The notes beneath the pieces are model-generated. The model saw only the letters and a list, made by a program, of their open reading frames with translations. It was not told the DNA's origin and searched no databases. The translations under genes and the position numbers were made by a program. This document shows positions 18,462 through 20,936 of a stretch of 20,936 nucleotides of DNA, in pieces; the first letter of the stretch is position 1, and the number at the start of each line of letters is the position of its first letter. Origin of the DNA: Zygnema cylindricum (lineage: Eukaryota > Streptophyta > Zygnematophyceae > Zygnematales > Zygnemataceae); the NCBI GenBank assembly GCA_037447655.1, contig JBBHKE010002349.1:128273-149208 (forward strand). Reading direction: 5' to 3'.

Positions 18462-20196
18462 TATAATTGCACGGAAACATTTTTCGGCAATAATATTCAG
18501 GTAAATCTGCCATCAGGTCGTGCCAGTAAAATCAGCCCTCGCATACGTGCCATATTTTTGTCGTACCACGAAAGCTTGTATTCAGATATTGAAAATAGTC
18601 TCAGATTTTTCAAGAGTACAATCTGAATGTAATATTTGTAAGGGAGATTGATCATGACAGTGACTGTTTTGGTTGCGCACAGTCACTTACGTCATTTCGT
18701 CAAAAAATGTACGTTTGAAGTACATATTGGTACAAATAAAGTACCGTAGTGGTATTAGACATTGGGGGGAGGGCTTCTTTGGCGGGCGGCGGAGACCTTC
18801 GAGGAGGATTTTGCCCGGGCAATGTAAATCCCTCCCAGTTATTGATAAGGACAGAAAAACATCGCGCGAAGCGCAGAGAATTTTTTTTTAGGAGTCTCCT
18901 CGGTGATTAGGTCAGATGGACAAAAAAAAAAAAAAAAGCAAAGTGTTCATACTTTTAGCGTTCCCATATAGAGCATTCGCTACAAATAGCATCACGCGCG
19001 TCGCATGAGAACATGTAAATCGCGTTCGTTACTCAAAATATCTACAAAATTTAATAAACGCTCACACTTTAAGCACTACCATTTAATCCGTCGAACAAGC
19101 TGAGCCGCGCGTCACGTGAGAACACTCACGTATGACATTGAAAACAAAATAAATAAAGTACAATCATATTGTCGTCTCGTTTGGCGCCGCAGGCGAATTT
19201 TTTTTTAGTACGCTACATGAATTAAGGAGCATACGCGGAGAGTACAAAAATATCATAGTTGTTCAAATCGCACGATTTTTTTCCTATTTTGCGATTGAAA
19301 CGTATAATTCGTGACTTTTGAAAAAATCGTAAAAAAACGTGTACTGTAAACTGAAACTGAAATTTTACAGAAACCTGTAAACTAATTACTGTAACTGTAC
19401 ATTTTTTTACGGATATGTACGGAATTAAACGGGAAATATGCGTCGCACTTATTGGTACTTTCTGTTTAGTGAACCGAACAGAAATACCACGGAAGTTGTA
19501 CGTTATATAATCGAAAATGTACGGACATTTTCGAAAAGAGACGTTGAACGTCACAATAATTTCGCGTGTTCAGTTTGAAATTTGTACGAGCGTCTTCTTC
19601 AAATTTTTTTGAAAGAAGACGCCATGGAACAGAGACGAAATTGCTAAAAATGCTATCGTCGTAGCATTCGAACCCGGGTACGTTAACTGCGAAGCATATC
19701 CTAAGGTGAACGATAGGACTACCATTTGGTAAAGTCATTCCGTTACCAAAAAAAATTGTGATAAAATTTTAAAGAGTTTATTTTTTTACCGCTCATTAAA
19801 CAGGAAAAACTTGCAAACTGCGTTATATGTAATAGTTTTTTGTTTTTTTATGTACGGAATAGTACGGAAGGAAATTCATTAACGATTTTTTGCGATTTGA
19901 TCAAAAGGTTTAATCCGTTTGTTACGTATAATTCGTCACGTACGGTACGTTCGTACTAATCGCCGTGAATAACTATGAAAAATATCTTAGAGTCAAAATT
20001 CAAAATTGAACGAGTATTTTGAAAGGAGGAGAAGGTATTTTGAAAGCGGAGAAGTTATGTACATTCAAATTTTGAAAAGTACAATACATATCTGTGTGTA
20101 CGATTAACATAGTCCCAAATGTATCATTATCAATCAATTTCCGTACGGTCGAAAGTGAAATTTCGTACTTCTAAATGCAGATTAACAGCGTGTTCC
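18462..20196. other. Gene-free sequence rich in TACGG/CGTAC words
   Basis: No supported gene. A GC-richer island at about 18765-18835 has GGGAGGG near one end and CCCTCCC near the other. GCGCGAAGCGC lies near 18863. On the minus strand GGGTTCGAATGC (19664-19675) resembles a polymerase III B box, without a convincing A box or cloverleaf. Reading frames of 90-110 codons show no recognisable domain. Confidence 0.4.
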
Positions 20197-20655
20197 CATG
20201 TAACCGAAACTTTGAAACGTTACTTTGGCTTTTATCGCAGATTTTACGGTGTACTTTTCAAAGTGTTCCTATGTCAATCATTACTTGCGCCTTCATTACT
20301 TCAAATATGTGACAGTTGTAAACGTCTACAAAATATGCGACGGCCTACGATAGTACGAAACGAAATGTAGACAACTACGAAACTTCCTAAAATTAGTGAA
20401 GTCTATAAAAACGGCGACGGTTGTAGACGTCGAGTTTTTTGTGACATTGTAGATGTATAGGGTTTTGTGACATTGCGAAGTCATGCTACCTTATGACATC
20501 ATCAACACGTAAAACTTTCCGCCATGGCTTCCCGATTTCTTTTTCTTACCATTTATCATTCGACTAGTAAGGATATTTTCGCATGTAACCGAAACTTAAT
20601 CTTGCTACTTTGTTTTTTAGCGAAGATTCTCCGTACAGATTTCAGAGCATTCGGA
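20197..20655. repeat. Diverged ~70-bp direct repeat, 385 bp apart
   Basis: Segments 20197-20268 and 20582-20654 share CATGTAACCGAAACTT, TACTTTG, TCGCAGATT or AGCGAAGATT, and TTTCA(A/G)AG(T/C). Between them GTGACATTG occurs twice near 20441 and 20468. No coding potential. Confidence 0.6.
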
Positions 20656-20733
20656 TGTAAACGTAAATAACTTGTCACTTAAAATAGTGACTTACGTAGA
20701 CGTGTACAAAGAATTGTGACTGATGAAGTGAAA

Positions 20734-20925
20734 CTCTGAGACCTCCATAAGTCCTCAGAGTGGACAGCTTCCAAGAAGCCTCTAGGATAATCCTGACCCC
20801 TTTGTGTTTAAGCAAAAATAACTGCCACCCTGGCAGACAAAAACTCTGACCAACTTCACCCCTGTGAAGACAAGACTCCCCTGAGTCGATAGCAAAAAGA
20901 ATCTCTGAATTTGCTCCCCTGAGCA
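20734..20925. repeat. Cluster of seven short perfect hairpins at the right edge
   Basis: Stems and loops: 20734-20760 (7 bp, 13-base loop), 20767-20779 (5 bp, CAA), 20784-20794 (5 bp, one base), 20822-20836 (6 bp, CCC), 20854-20869 (6 bp, CCCT), 20874-20887 (5 bp, CCCT), 20912-20925 (5 bp, CCCT). CTCTGA recurs between them. Stem sequences differ while three loops and their closing C-G pair are identical. The stretch differs in composition from its left neighbour and continues to the window end. Confidence 0.8.
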
Positions 20926-20936
20926 GTAAGTTATAG

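Noticed and set aside
18765-18835. Possible Helitron end or small foldback element from GGGAGGG and CCCTCCC
   Set aside because: Only seven pairs across about 70 bases, no TC/CTRR ends and no target duplication seen.
19664-19740. Minus-strand tRNA or SINE suggested by GGGTTCGAATGC
   Set aside because: The T-stem does not pair and no A box at normal distance is convincing.

Overview
This is nuclear DNA of a plant. It holds two spliced genes of land-plant type, with GT-AG introns that are AT-rich and loaded with homopolymers and repeats, plus a decayed Ty1/copia retrotransposon and several small DNA-transposon relics. There are no bacterial-style operons. I cannot name the species. A seed-free plant is a guess, based on the LEA gene with a promoter rich in ACGT cores and on a half-tRNA-primed copia element.

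Layout: 1-2630 is a minus-strand Ty1/copia element, broken by stops and deletions. Its gag, zinc knuckle, protease and pre-integrase remnants can be read, followed by a primer binding site complementary to the anticodon region of initiator tRNA-Met and then the 5' LTR. 2630-3780 is intergenic and contains a GC-rich 49-bp tandem repeat. 3780-5300 is a plus-strand LEA (group 3 / LEA_4-like) gene: four ACGTG elements, a TATA box, three coding exons (143 aa) and a probable 3'-UTR intron. 5300-8690 has no recognisable gene and contains direct duplications and a 210-bp MITE.

8694-17062 is an eleven-exon minus-strand gene for a 556-residue plant synaptotagmin / extended-synaptotagmin-like protein (N-terminal membrane hairpin, SMP lipid-transfer domain, one C2 domain, charged tail). 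I joined its exons by matching splice sites and phase. The introns carry a second copy of the MITE, a 32-bp-arm foldback, a 19-bp minisatellite with nine-unit higher-order periodicity, a GA/CT microsatellite placed like a polypyrimidine tract, and an array that repeats the exon 10 5' splice site.

17063-20936 has no recognisable gene. It contains a roughly 695-bp hAT-like non-autonomous element with internal 62-bp hairpin repeats, inserted exactly at the edge of a 36-bp palindrome made of two fused MITE ends. At the extreme right is a compositionally distinct stretch with seven short perfect hairpins, three of which share an identical CCCT loop.

The LEA and synaptotagmin genes are convergent. 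Both families are linked to membrane and stress protection in plants, but nothing here shows that they act together. I found no new multi-gene system. The most unusual signals are the right-edge hairpin cluster, the repeated 5' splice sites, the half-tRNA primer site and the nested hAT/MITE palindrome.
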